From the NCBI GenBank assembly GCA_009920585.1, contig RFZT01000047.1:1-11567 (forward strand): a stretch of DNA of 11,567 nt. Reading direction: 5' to 3'. The notes under the pieces were generated by a model. That model did no database searches. It was not told where the DNA came from and was given only the letters and a program-made list of their open reading frames with translations. Position 1 is the stretch's first letter. Every line of letters begins with the position of its first letter. Position numbers and translations under genes: made by a program. Shown here piece after piece: positions 1-5,951 of the stretch. The DNA comes from a bacterium. GTDB lineage: Bacteria; Verrucomicrobiota; Verrucomicrobiia; Chthoniobacterales; Terrimicrobiaceae.

Positions 1-1
1 C

Positions 2-1717
2 GTCATCGGCTTGGCATTTGCGGCCACTGGCTTCGCCTCTCTGCCCATCATTCTCGCAGTTTGCGCACTGACTCTCCTAGTTGGCATCAACTACATCGTC
101 GTCTGTCGCTGCTTCCCAGACGGGGGCGGTGTTTATTCCGCAGCGGGAGCGCACGGCAAACTGCTCGCCGTCGTCGGATCTCTCCTCTTGGTGGCGGATC
201 TCACCGTCACGGCCGCGCTCAGCGGTTGGGCGGCACTCAGCTACCTGGGTGTACCTCAACAATACGTGATGATCTCGACCATCGGCGCGATTCTTCTCAT
301 TGGAGCCGTCAATTATTTTGGTCCCCGCCATAGCGGCAGCTTTGCCGTCACGCTCGCACTCCCGACCGTGGGAGTGATCATCGCGATCATTGCCCTCAGC
401 ATCCCTCACCTCACGATCACGAACTTGGAGCCTCTCCATGGCAGCTTCGGTCACGTTTGGATCTCCTTTGTGGGCGTCATCCTCGCTCTCAGCGGCGTGG
501 AGGCCATCGCGAATCTCACGGGAACCATGAAACCCGATGCGGGTTCACCGGTCGGTCAGCCCCGCGTTGGCAAAAACTCGGCCAAGGCGATCATCCCCGT
601 CGCTCTGGAAGTGAGCATTGGGACGGCGCTCTTGGGCTGGGCCGTTCTCTCCCTCCCAAAATCACTCGCTCCCGAGATGATCGCTCGCAAAGAGGACATG
701 CTACGATTTGTGGCCGAGCAATATGGCGCACTCACCTTCGGCGCAACCTTCGGGCACATTTTCGGACTCGTTGTTGGCGTGATTTTCGCCCTTTTGCTTT
801 TGAGCGCCGTGAATACTGCTGTTGCCGCCCTTTTGGGTCTGCTTTTTATGATGTCCCGCGAAGGCGATATGCCGCGTGGATTTTCGAAGCTGAATGGATT
901 CGGTGTTCCGATCACTCCTTTGGCCATTGCCGTGGTTTTTCCGATTATCATCTTAATGATTTCGGACAATTTTGAGGCCCTAGCGAACCTCTATGCGATC
1001 GGAGTTGTAGGGGCGATCTGCGTGAATCTGGGTTCCTGTGTAACCAATTTCAAGATCGAGATGCACTGGGCTGAACGCATCCTGATGGGACTCACTGCCG
1101 TGATTCTCATCGCGGTGGAGTTCACCTTGGCACAGACCAAGCATGACGCCCTATTCTTCGTCGTTTGCGTTCTCATTGCAGGCCTCGGATTGTGGGCCTA
1201 CTCAAGGAGACTCAGCGGGGTGACCACACTCACCATGAGCCGCGAGGTTGCCCAGCTTGTTCGCCCAGAAGTGGTCGAAAGCCTCCGCCAACCTGCTCAC
1301 GAGACCCAAAAGATCCTTGTTTCCGTTCGTGGCCTCACTCCGGCATTGAGCTTTGCCCTCGATGAGGCAGAACTTCGCAAGGCGGCGCTCTATATTCTCT
1401 ATGTGCGCGAGATCGCCGTCCTCTACCCCGGCATGGCCCCTAAACCGATCGCTTGGAAAGACGACCCCGAGGCCAGCACAATCCTGAATACAGCAGTTCA
1501 GATCGGCAAATCGCGTGGGATCACCACCATTCCTCTCTTCGCCTCTGCGCCTGATGCTGCCTCGCTCATTGTGGATACGGCCGCCACGATCGGCGCCGAC
1601 TACTTGATCTTGGGAGCCACTCACCGAAACTCGCTTGCGAAGGTCTTACGAGGAAATGTGGCAACCCAGGTCGCCGGCAGCCTGCCAGAAAATATCCAAC
1701 TCATCATTCACGGTTGA
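2..1717 (+). CDS. APC-superfamily amino-acid permease with C-terminal UspA-like domain (5' partial)
   Basis: The frame is open to the left edge (Val-Ile-Gly precede the first possible TTG at 11), and the protein begins inside a membrane segment, so the true start lies outside the window. The visible part is a membrane protein with about ten hydrophobic segments (counting from TTG 11: roughly residues 8-32, 50-70, 86-102, 113-132, 150-168, 195-215, 245-278, 300-317, 325-345, 357-398), and the Pro-Asp-Gly-Gly-Gly-Val-Tyr at 36-42 resembles the APC-family helix 2 region. This suggests proton- or ion-coupled amino-acid transport at the inner membrane; substrate unknown. Residues about 434-568 form a soluble alpha/beta domain like universal stress protein UspA, starting Lys-Ile-Leu-Val-Ser-Val. 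Its nucleotide-binding motif is degenerate: the usual Gly-x2-Gly-x9-Gly-Ser/Thr reads Gly534-x2-His-x9-Gly-Asn. APC-Usp fusions are a known architecture. The last 14 bases overlap the end of the convergent dus gene. Confidence 0.88.
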   Translation, partial: VIGLAFAATGFASLPIILAVCALTLLVGINYIVVCRCFPDGGGVYSAAGAHGKLLAVVGSLLLVADLTVTAALSGWAALSYLGVPQQYVMISTIGAILLIGAVNYFGPRHSGSFAVTLALPTVGVIIAIIALSIPHLTITNLEPLHGSFGHVWISFVGVILALSGVEAIANLTGTMKPDAGSPVGQPRVGKNSAKAIIPVALEVSIGTALLGWAVLSLPKSLAPEMIARKEDMLRFVAEQYGALTFGATFGHIFGLVVGVIFALLLLSAVNTAVAALLGLLFMMSREGDMPRGFSKLNGFGVPITPLAIAVVFPIIILMISDNFEALANLYAIGVVGAICVNLGSCVTNFKIEMHWAERILMGLTAVILIAVEFTLAQTKHDALFFVVCVLIAGLGLWAYSRRLSGVTTLTMSREVAQLVRPEVVESLRQPAHETQKILVSVRGLTPALSFALDEAELRKAALYILYVREIAVLYPGMAPKPIAWKDDPEASTILNTAVQIGKSRGITTIPLFASAPDAASLIVDTAATIGADYLILGATHRNSLAKVLRGNVATQVAGSLPENIQLIIHG

Positions 1718-2714
1718 CCAGCGGCGCCGCCTCAAGCGGCATTGGCCGATCGTGATCGAGATGGGACTCGCAAATGGCAAAAAATTCCGTCCGCGTGGAG
1801 CATCGTCGGATGTCGTGCAAAAACTCCGCAGACCGCTCAAGCCCATCGCCCAGAAAGTTCATATATTTTTTCATTTTCTGAACTTGGGCTTTCTCAGGAA
1901 CATCAGCATCGCAGGCAGACTCGTAGAGGGCGACGATGTAACCGAGGACATCGCGACCGCTGGGGAGCTTCAGATCACGCCCCGCGAGTCGGTCACGGAT
2001 TTGCTGAAAGATCCAAGGATTACGAATTGCGCCTCGGCCGATCATGAGTCCAGCCGCGCCGGTCGCCCTCAGCGTTTCCATAGCGCTCTCGGCTGAGGTC
2101 ACATTGCCATTCGCCTGCACCGGAAACGGAAGATGACGCACAGCCTGCGCAATGCGGTCCAGATGCACGTGCGGACCATACTTCTCAGTCACAGTGCGAC
2201 CATGAACAGTAAGCAAGTCGAGCTTGTGCTTGGAAAAAACCTCGAGCAACGCATCGAACTCTGCGGGGTCAGCAAATCCCAAGCGCGTCTTGACTGTAAA
2301 CGATCCAGCAATCGCCGCCCGCAGCACGCCGAGCAACTCATCAACTCGCGGCAAATCACGAAGCAATCCCCCACCCGCGCATTTACGATAGACCACTGGC
2401 GCGGGACAACCGAGGTTCAGATCCACGGCCGCCACGGGGTGTTTTTCAAGCGCCTTGGCAGTTCGTGACATCGCCTCAAGATCATTGCCGATGATTTGAG
2501 CGACCGCTGGCCGACCAGTCGGATTTTCCGTGATGGAACGGAGGATCGATTTCTCAGGAGAGTAATGCGGGGTGACACGAAAAAACTCCGTAAAATAAAG
2601 GTCTGCCCCGCCGTATCGTGCCATCAAACGCCAAAATGGCAGATCAGTCACATCCTGCATGGGAGCCAGCGACAATACCGGAGACGCAGTAGAAAATAAG
2701 GCCTGGATACTCAT
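1704..2714 (-). CDS. dus: tRNA-dihydrouridine synthase (Dus family)
   Basis: FMN enzyme that uses NAD(P)H to reduce uridine to dihydrouridine in the tRNA D-loop or nearby; cytoplasmic. At 336 residues it has family length. The TIM-barrel landmarks are in order: Leu-Ala-Pro-Met with Val-Thr-Asp at 16-24 (FMN entry), Gln73 in VAQIIGND, catalytic Cys103 in DLNLGCP (the general acid of Dus enzymes), Lys142 in TVKTRLG, His171 in VHGRT, Asn202 in QANGN, and Gly226-Arg227 in LMIGRGA (phosphate binding). The C-terminal helical tRNA-binding part (about 235-336) is present. The subfamily (which uridine is modified) cannot be decided by eye; the segment FTEFFRV recalls DusC as much as DusB. The ATG at 2714 sits 6 bases after the stop of the upstream lipoprotein gene with no visible Shine-Dalgarno, so it is probably cotranscribed and translationally coupled. 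Confidence 0.95.
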   Translation of the reverse strand: MSIQALFSTASPVLSLAPMQDVTDLPFWRLMARYGGADLYFTEFFRVTPHYSPEKSILRSITENPTGRPAVAQIIGNDLEAMSRTAKALEKHPVAAVDLNLGCPAPVVYRKCAGGGLLRDLPRVDELLGVLRAAIAGSFTVKTRLGFADPAEFDALLEVFSKHKLDLLTVHGRTVTEKYGPHVHLDRIAQAVRHLPFPVQANGNVTSAESAMETLRATGAAGLMIGRGAIRNPWIFQQIRDRLAGRDLKLPSGRDVLGYIVALYESACDADVPEKAQVQKMKKYMNFLGDGLERSAEFLHDIRRCSTRTEFFAICESHLDHDRPMPLEAAPLVNRE

Positions 2715-2720
2715 CGCGAA

Positions 2721-3275
2721 CTACAAAAGCGATTTCACCCAGCGAATCACGCTGCCGATGACCGGCAAATGCTGAAAGAATCCCGATGTGGAATCCCAGA
2801 AATCCTGATGCAAAATAACATGCCCGCTGGAGTCGAAACAAAGGTGGCTGATCCCGATGGTTCGAATGGTCTCCTTGGAGCCCTTGAATCGCACATCCAT
2901 CGTCCAACGGACATAGTAATTCGAACCGGAGCGAGCGACATCATCCACCTGAGTCTGGAAAACCTCAGCATGCTCTAAGGTTTTCAAAAAGTAATCCTGA
3001 ACCGCTGCGCGACCATGGAGTGTTTTGAGGGAATCGTTGAACCAGACATCCTCGGCGTAGAGGCCAGCGATCTGCTCCCGCACGGTAGTCACCGTCACTT
3101 CTTTGTAGAATTTTTTGAAGCGCAATACAGCCTCGGCCTCCTGCTCGGGAGATAAAACAACAGCCTTCATTGATGCCTGAGCGGCCGAGTAGTCGGCTGC
3201 CGTGTCGGTCGCCGGATGCGATGCACACGCGGAGAGCCCGACGACGGCGAGGAGAAGAGCGAGAAGATTCAACAT
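2721..3275 (-). CDS. NTF2/SnoaL-like lipoprotein
   Basis: Predicted lipoprotein of 184 residues with an NTF2-like fold. I chose the ATG at 3275: from there the protein opens with a short hydrophobic signal peptide and a lipobox Leu14-Ser15-Ala16-Cys17, whereas extending to 3371 would bury the signal behind 32 residues and run through the promoter of the divergent peroxiredoxin gene. The mature part has a linker followed by a SnoaL/NTF2-like domain (about 43-184), with DVWFND and HGRAAVQDYF early and a C-terminal block HQDFWDSTSGFFQHLPVIG then RWVKSLL. That tail resembles, from memory, a family of small NTF2-like proteins ending in HRDYWD...LPVLG...RWL, often found beside short-chain dehydrogenase and cyclopropane-fatty-acid synthase genes in Proteobacteria; those I recall lack a lipobox. 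Absence of Asp at +2 (Ala follows Cys) would favour outer-membrane sorting. No enzymatic activity can be assigned. First gene of a pair with dus. Confidence 0.75.
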   Translation of the reverse strand: MLNLLALLLAVVGLSACASHPATDTAADYSAAQASMKAVVLSPEQEAEAVLRFKKFYKEVTVTTVREQIAGLYAEDVWFNDSLKTLHGRAAVQDYFLKTLEHAEVFQTQVDDVARSGSNYYVRWTMDVRFKGSKETIRTIGISHLCFDSSGHVILHQDFWDSTSGFFQHLPVIGSVIRWVKSLL

Positions 3276-3321
3276 GACTTCGCACCATACGACACCCTTG
3301 GAGAAATGAAATCCACCGAAA

Positions 3322-3352
3322 TTGACATCGCGCCTCATCCGGGCAATATGAT
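3322..3352 (+). promoter_or_regulatory. Sigma-70-type promoter for the peroxiredoxin gene
   Basis: A perfect -35 box TTGACA lies at 3322-3327 and a near-consensus -10 box TATGAT at 3347-3352, separated by 19 bases, slightly longer than the ideal 17. Transcription would start near 3359, giving a leader of about 16 bases before the ATG at 3375. No Shine-Dalgarno is visible in that leader. The site lies in the 99-base gap between the divergent lipoprotein and peroxiredoxin genes. Confidence 0.55.
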
Positions 3353-3374
3353 CGCTCAACAATTCATACATTCC

Positions 3375-3842
3375 ATGGCACTCAAAACAGACACCAAAGC
3401 TCCTGATTTCACCTTAAAAACTTCGGAGATGAGCGACTTCACGCTCTCCTCGCATTTCGGCAACAAGCCCACCCTCCTCCTTTTCTTCCCTCTCGCCTTC
3501 ACTGGCGTCTGCACCCAAGAATTCTGCGACCTCACGGCTGGCTTCCAAAAATACGCCGACCTCAATGCAAATGTGGTCGGAATCAGTGTGGACAGCCCGT
3601 TCGCGCAAGACGCCTGGGCCAAAAAAGAAGGCATCAAAATCACTCTCGTTAGCGACCTCAACAAAGAAGTAACCAATGCTTACGACGTTCTTTTTCCGGC
3701 CTTGGCTGGGATCGGCGACACCTCCGCGCGAGCGGCATTTGTGATCGATAAAGCTGGCGTGATTCGCTACAGCGAGCAGACCGCCACCCCGAAAGACCTT
3801 CCTGATTTCAACAAAATCACCGAAGTTCTCGCCTCACTCTAA
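3375..3842 (+). CDS. Peroxiredoxin, BCP/AhpE-like (AhpC/TSA family)
   Basis: Thiol peroxidase of 155 residues that reduces hydrogen peroxide and organic hydroperoxides, probably recharged by thioredoxin; cytoplasmic, as no signal peptide is present. The thioredoxin-fold active site reads Pro39-x3-Thr43-x2-Cys46, in the typical P-x3-T/S-x2-C pattern with peroxidatic Cys46, and Arg119 in SARAAFVID is the conserved arginine that lowers its pKa. A second cysteine, Cys51, lies five residues on. This Cys-x4-Cys spacing is that of BCP/PrxQ enzymes in which the second cysteine is the resolving one, so an atypical 2-Cys mechanism is likely but inferred. An open frame extends back to 3216, but that start would overlap the lipoprotein gene and precede the promoter; the ATG at 3375 gives the normal family N-terminus. 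Downstream hairpins separate it from rplK. Confidence 0.93.
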   Translation: MALKTDTKAPDFTLKTSEMSDFTLSSHFGNKPTLLLFFPLAFTGVCTQEFCDLTAGFQKYADLNANVVGISVDSPFAQDAWAKKEGIKITLVSDLNKEVTNAYDVLFPALAGIGDTSARAAFVIDKAGVIRYSEQTATPKDLPDFNKITEVLASL

Positions 3843-3850
3843 ACGACCCA

Positions 3851-3868
3851 GAGGCAATTTTTTGCCTC
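3851..3868 (+). terminator. Hairpin after the peroxiredoxin gene
   Basis: A perfect 7-bp inverted repeat, GAGGCAA and TTGCCTC, with a four-base T loop, begins 9 bases after the peroxiredoxin stop. No T-run follows on either strand (an A-rich stretch follows on +), so it is at best a weak terminator or an mRNA 3'-end protecting hairpin. Confidence 0.45.
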
Positions 3869-3884
3869 ATAAGAAAAAAACTCC

Positions 3885-3913
3885 TTGTCAAAGGGCTTGG
3901 GCCATGATGACCT
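3885..3913 (+). promoter_or_regulatory. Possible rplK promoter
   Basis: TTGTCA at 3885-3890 is a good -35 box, and TGACCT at 3908-3913 stands at the ideal 17-base spacing, but matches the -10 consensus poorly. It is the best candidate I see for rplK's own promoter. It would start the RNA near 3920, just after the hairpin, leaving a short leader of about 33 bases. Confidence 0.25.
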
Positions 3914-3925
3914 AAGCCCCCTTTT
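3893..3925 (+). terminator. Hairpin with T-tract between prx and rplK (terminator or rplK leader attenuator)
   Basis: Bases 3893-3901 pair with 3911-3919 over 9 bp including one G-U wobble, with a 9-base loop (CCATGATGA). It is followed by CC and then four T at 3922-3925, which makes it a plausible rho-independent terminator of the peroxiredoxin transcript. If rplK transcription starts upstream of it, it would instead act as a leader element of the rplK mRNA. The two readings cannot be told apart from sequence alone. Confidence 0.45.
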
Positions 3926-3942
3926 CCGCTCAACAAGCGGAG
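3926..3942 (+). promoter_or_regulatory. Hairpin touching the rplK ribosome binding site
   Basis: CCGCT (3926-3930) and AGCGG (3936-3940) form a 5-bp stem with loop CAACA. The Shine-Dalgarno GGAG at 3939-3942, ten bases before the rplK ATG, shares its two first G bases with the 3' arm. Folding could therefore modulate ribosome access to rplK. The stem is short, so the effect is uncertain. Confidence 0.35.
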
Positions 3943-3952
3943 CACAATTTAT

Positions 3953-4378
3953 ATGGCTAAAGAAATCGTAGGACAGATCAAGTTGCAGATTCCCGCTGGT
4001 TCAGCAAACCCAGCTCCACCCGTAGGCCCAGCTTTGGGCCAACAGGGCGTGAACATCATGGCCTTCTGCAAAGAATTTAACGCTGCCACACAAAAGCAGG
4101 CTGGCGACATCCTTCCGGTGGTGATCACCGTTTACAAGGACAAGAGCTTCACTTTCATCACCAAGGCCCCACCTGCCGCCATTCTTCTCAAAAAAGCGGC
4201 CGGTCTCGCTTCGGGATCTAAAGAGCCCAACAAAACCAAGGTTGGTAAAATCTCCAAAAAGCAGGTCATGGATATCGTGAAGATCAAAATGCGCGACATG
4301 AATGCCCGCGACGAGGAAGCGGCCTTCCGCACCCTCTGCGGCACAGCCCGCCAGATGGGTCTCGAAATCGGCGAATAA
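3953..4378 (+). CDS. rplK: 50S ribosomal protein L11
   Basis: L11 binds the GTPase-associated region of 23S rRNA and supports factor-dependent GTP hydrolysis. The 141-residue product is full length and close to textbook: an N-terminal domain with the proline-rich APPVGPALGQ at about 22-31 (the thiostrepton/factor-contact side) and GVNIMAFCK, a hinge near SFTFITKAPPAA, and the rRNA-binding C-terminal domain from about residue 75 ending in GTARQMGLEIGE. The start is clear, with GGAG ten bases upstream. The surroundings are unusual: in most bacteria rplK sits between nusG and rplA, but here the upstream neighbour is a peroxiredoxin, and a strong terminator plus a convergent gene follow at once. 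It therefore appears monocistronic. It shows no sign of decay, so I take it as the functional copy. Confidence 0.98.
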   Translation: MAKEIVGQIKLQIPAGSANPAPPVGPALGQQGVNIMAFCKEFNAATQKQAGDILPVVITVYKDKSFTFITKAPPAAILLKKAAGLASGSKEPNKTKVGKISKKQVMDIVKIKMRDMNARDEEAAFRTLCGTARQMGLEIGE

Positions 4379-4400
4379 TTCGCTCGATATAACATTTACA

Positions 4401-4437
4401 AAAACAGCCCGCCTTGCAAAAGGCGGGCTGTTTTTTT
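4401..4437 (+). terminator. Strong, probably bidirectional rho-independent terminator
   Basis: A perfect 13-bp GC-rich stem (4403-4415 with 4420-4432) is capped by a GCAA tetraloop of the stable GNRA class and runs into seven T (4431-4437). On the opposite strand the stem is followed by a T-run too (five A at 4400-4404 region on +), so the same element can end both rplK, whose stop is 23 bases upstream, and the convergent oxidoreductase gene ending at 4462. Confidence 0.92.
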
Positions 4438-4461
4438 GTGAATATTGGAGATCGCCTGCCG

Positions 4462-5868
4462 TCAGCTCCCTAAAGTGATTTGGAACGCGATCTCCTCAGC
4501 GGGATACGTCCAGATCTCCGATAGCGTCGGATGGTAATGGGGGATCGTCGCGAAGTCCTGAGCGGTGGCGTGGTAGTGCATAGCCACAGTCACTTCATGA
4601 ATCAATTCCGCCGCGTCGGGCCCCACGACGGCTGCCCCGAGGATCTCGCCCGTTTCTTTTGAAGCCGTGATTTTCACAAAGCCCGCCGTCTCGCCCATCA
4701 CGAGAGATTTTCCGTGATCGTTAAAGGGATAGGTTGCGGTAACATGAGGCGTCCCATCGGCATGAAGCTCCGCCTCCGTCGCACCAACGCAAGCCAATTG
4801 CGGTTCCGAAAAAACAGCGAAAAGTTTGAGCCGATAATCCATAAACTTGAGCGGTCCTGAGCGAACTCCAAGAAACGATGCCGCATTCGCAGCAGCGGCC
4901 TCGCCCTGTTGGATCGCGACATGAACGACCTCACATGGCCCACAGACGTCCCCAGCTGCAAAAATATTAGCAACCGAGGTCCGCTGGTGGATGTCGGCAT
5001 CAATGCGTCCGCCTCGGAGCTCTAGACCGAGTTCCTCGGTTCCGGCGAGTTGCGGCGTCCGCCCCAGCGCGTTCAGGATGTGTGACGCTTCAACCGCCAT
5101 CTCGCGTCCCCCTTTTTCAAAAACAACCCGCCGAATTTGATCGTTTTTTTCGACTCGGATGAGCCGAGTTCCGGTGTGGATTTCGATCCCATCATCTCGA
5201 AGCGCTACTTCGAGCGCACCAGCAACATCCGCATCCGTGGAACTGAGAATGTGCGGGCTCCGTTGAATGAGAGTCACTCGACACCCAAAGGCGCGGCAAT
5301 AGCTGGCCAATTCCAATGCCACCGGCCCACCGCCAAGAACAATGAGGGAGTCCGGCATCTCGGTTCTATCGAGCATATCGTCGCTCGTCAGGCAACCCGC
5401 TTCCGCCAAACCTGGGACTGGGGGGACCGCGATTTTTGAACCTGTCGCCAAGAGAAAGACTTTGGATCGAATGATCTGTTCCGTGCCATCGAGCTGATTT
5501 ACCGAAACTTCATTAGGGCTTAAAAAAACGGCCTCCCCGCGAATGAAATCAAATCGTCCCGCCTCCAGTTGACCTTTTCGATAATCAGCAAACTCTCCAA
5601 CGAGTCTTTTTTTTCGCTCGATGATCGCACCGACGTCGAAACGAGGATGATCCAATGCCAGACCAAACTCTCCCGCTCTCTGGAGAACACGGAAGCGTCT
5701 TGCCGATTCCAGCAATGTCTTGCTAGGCATGCATCCTCGGAGGATGCAAAGTCCGCCGACTTCACTCCCTCCCTCAATGACAGCCGTCCGCAATCCCAGA
5801 TCCACAGCGGTTCTCGCACCCGCATATCCAGCGCTCCCACCGCCCACGACCACAAAATCGAATTCCAT
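4462..5868 (-). CDS. FAD-dependent pyridine nucleotide-disulfide oxidoreductase (dihydrolipoamide dehydrogenase/MerA-like)
   Basis: A class I flavin disulfide reductase of 468 residues; it would move electrons from NAD(P)H through FAD and a cysteine pair to a disulfide or other acceptor in the cytoplasm. Visible in order: FAD-binding GGGSAG at 9-14; redox-active pair Cys41 and Cys46 (GGLCILRGCMPSK); a second Rossmann motif GGGPVALE at 179-186; the FAD-contacting AAGDVCG at 304-310; and the dimerisation domain with catalytic His446-x4-Glu451 (HPTLSE). The alanine in the NAD motif and the basic LIQRS after it, instead of an acidic residue, lean towards NADPH and towards the MerA/glutathione reductase side. 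True MerA is unlikely: there is no N-terminal heavy-metal domain and no C-terminal Cys-Cys pair. No 2-oxo acid dehydrogenase genes adjoin, so a role as E3 (lpd) is not supported either. Substrate unknown. No Shine-Dalgarno is evident before the ATG at 5868. Confidence 0.88.
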   Translation of the reverse strand: MEFDFVVVGGGSAGYAGARTAVDLGLRTAVIEGGSEVGGLCILRGCMPSKTLLESARRFRVLQRAGEFGLALDHPRFDVGAIIERKKRLVGEFADYRKGQLEAGRFDFIRGEAVFLSPNEVSVNQLDGTEQIIRSKVFLLATGSKIAVPPVPGLAEAGCLTSDDMLDRTEMPDSLIVLGGGPVALELASYCRAFGCRVTLIQRSPHILSSTDADVAGALEVALRDDGIEIHTGTRLIRVEKNDQIRRVVFEKGGREMAVEASHILNALGRTPQLAGTEELGLELRGGRIDADIHQRTSVANIFAAGDVCGPCEVVHVAIQQGEAAAANAASFLGVRSGPLKFMDYRLKLFAVFSEPQLACVGATEAELHADGTPHVTATYPFNDHGKSLVMGETAGFVKITASKETGEILGAAVVGPDAAELIHEVTVAMHYHATAQDFATIPHYHPTLSEIWTYPAEEIAFQITLGS

Positions 5869-5904
5869 CTGCGAGTCATTAGCCTAGGACCCCATGCAAA
5901 GAAA

Positions 5905-5948
5905 GAATCAAGCGTCTTTCCTGATTCAACGTGGTCTGGTAGGAATCA
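5905..5948. repeat. GAATCA inverted and direct repeats in the oxidoreductase-ribBA intergenic gap
   Basis: The 83-base gap between the divergent oxidoreductase and ribBA genes carries GAATCA at 5905-5910, its inverted copy TGATTC at 5922-5927, and another direct copy at 5943-5948. The inverted pair is centred in the gap, where an operator would lie. Six-base matches are short, so chance is possible. No FMN-riboswitch-like conserved boxes are present and the gap is too small for one. Confidence 0.25.
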
Positions 5949-5951
5949 GCT

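Noticed and set aside
11..13. TTG at 11 as the true start of the permease
   Set aside because: The frame is open to the window edge and the protein would begin within a membrane segment, lacking the first APC helix.
3276..3371. Upstream ATG at 3371 for the lipoprotein
   Set aside because: It would place 32 residues before the signal peptide and lipobox, and it covers the divergent promoter.
3216..3374. N-terminal extension of the peroxiredoxin to 3216
   Set aside because: It overlaps the lipoprotein signal-peptide region, includes the promoter, and adds 53 residues not seen in the family.
4462..5868. Mercuric reductase (merA) of a mercury-resistance locus
   Set aside because: No N-terminal metal-binding domain, no C-terminal Cys-Cys pair, and no merR, merT or merP nearby.
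5869..5951. FMN riboswitch before ribBA
   Set aside because: The gap is only 83 bases, shorter than the element, and none of its conserved boxes are seen.
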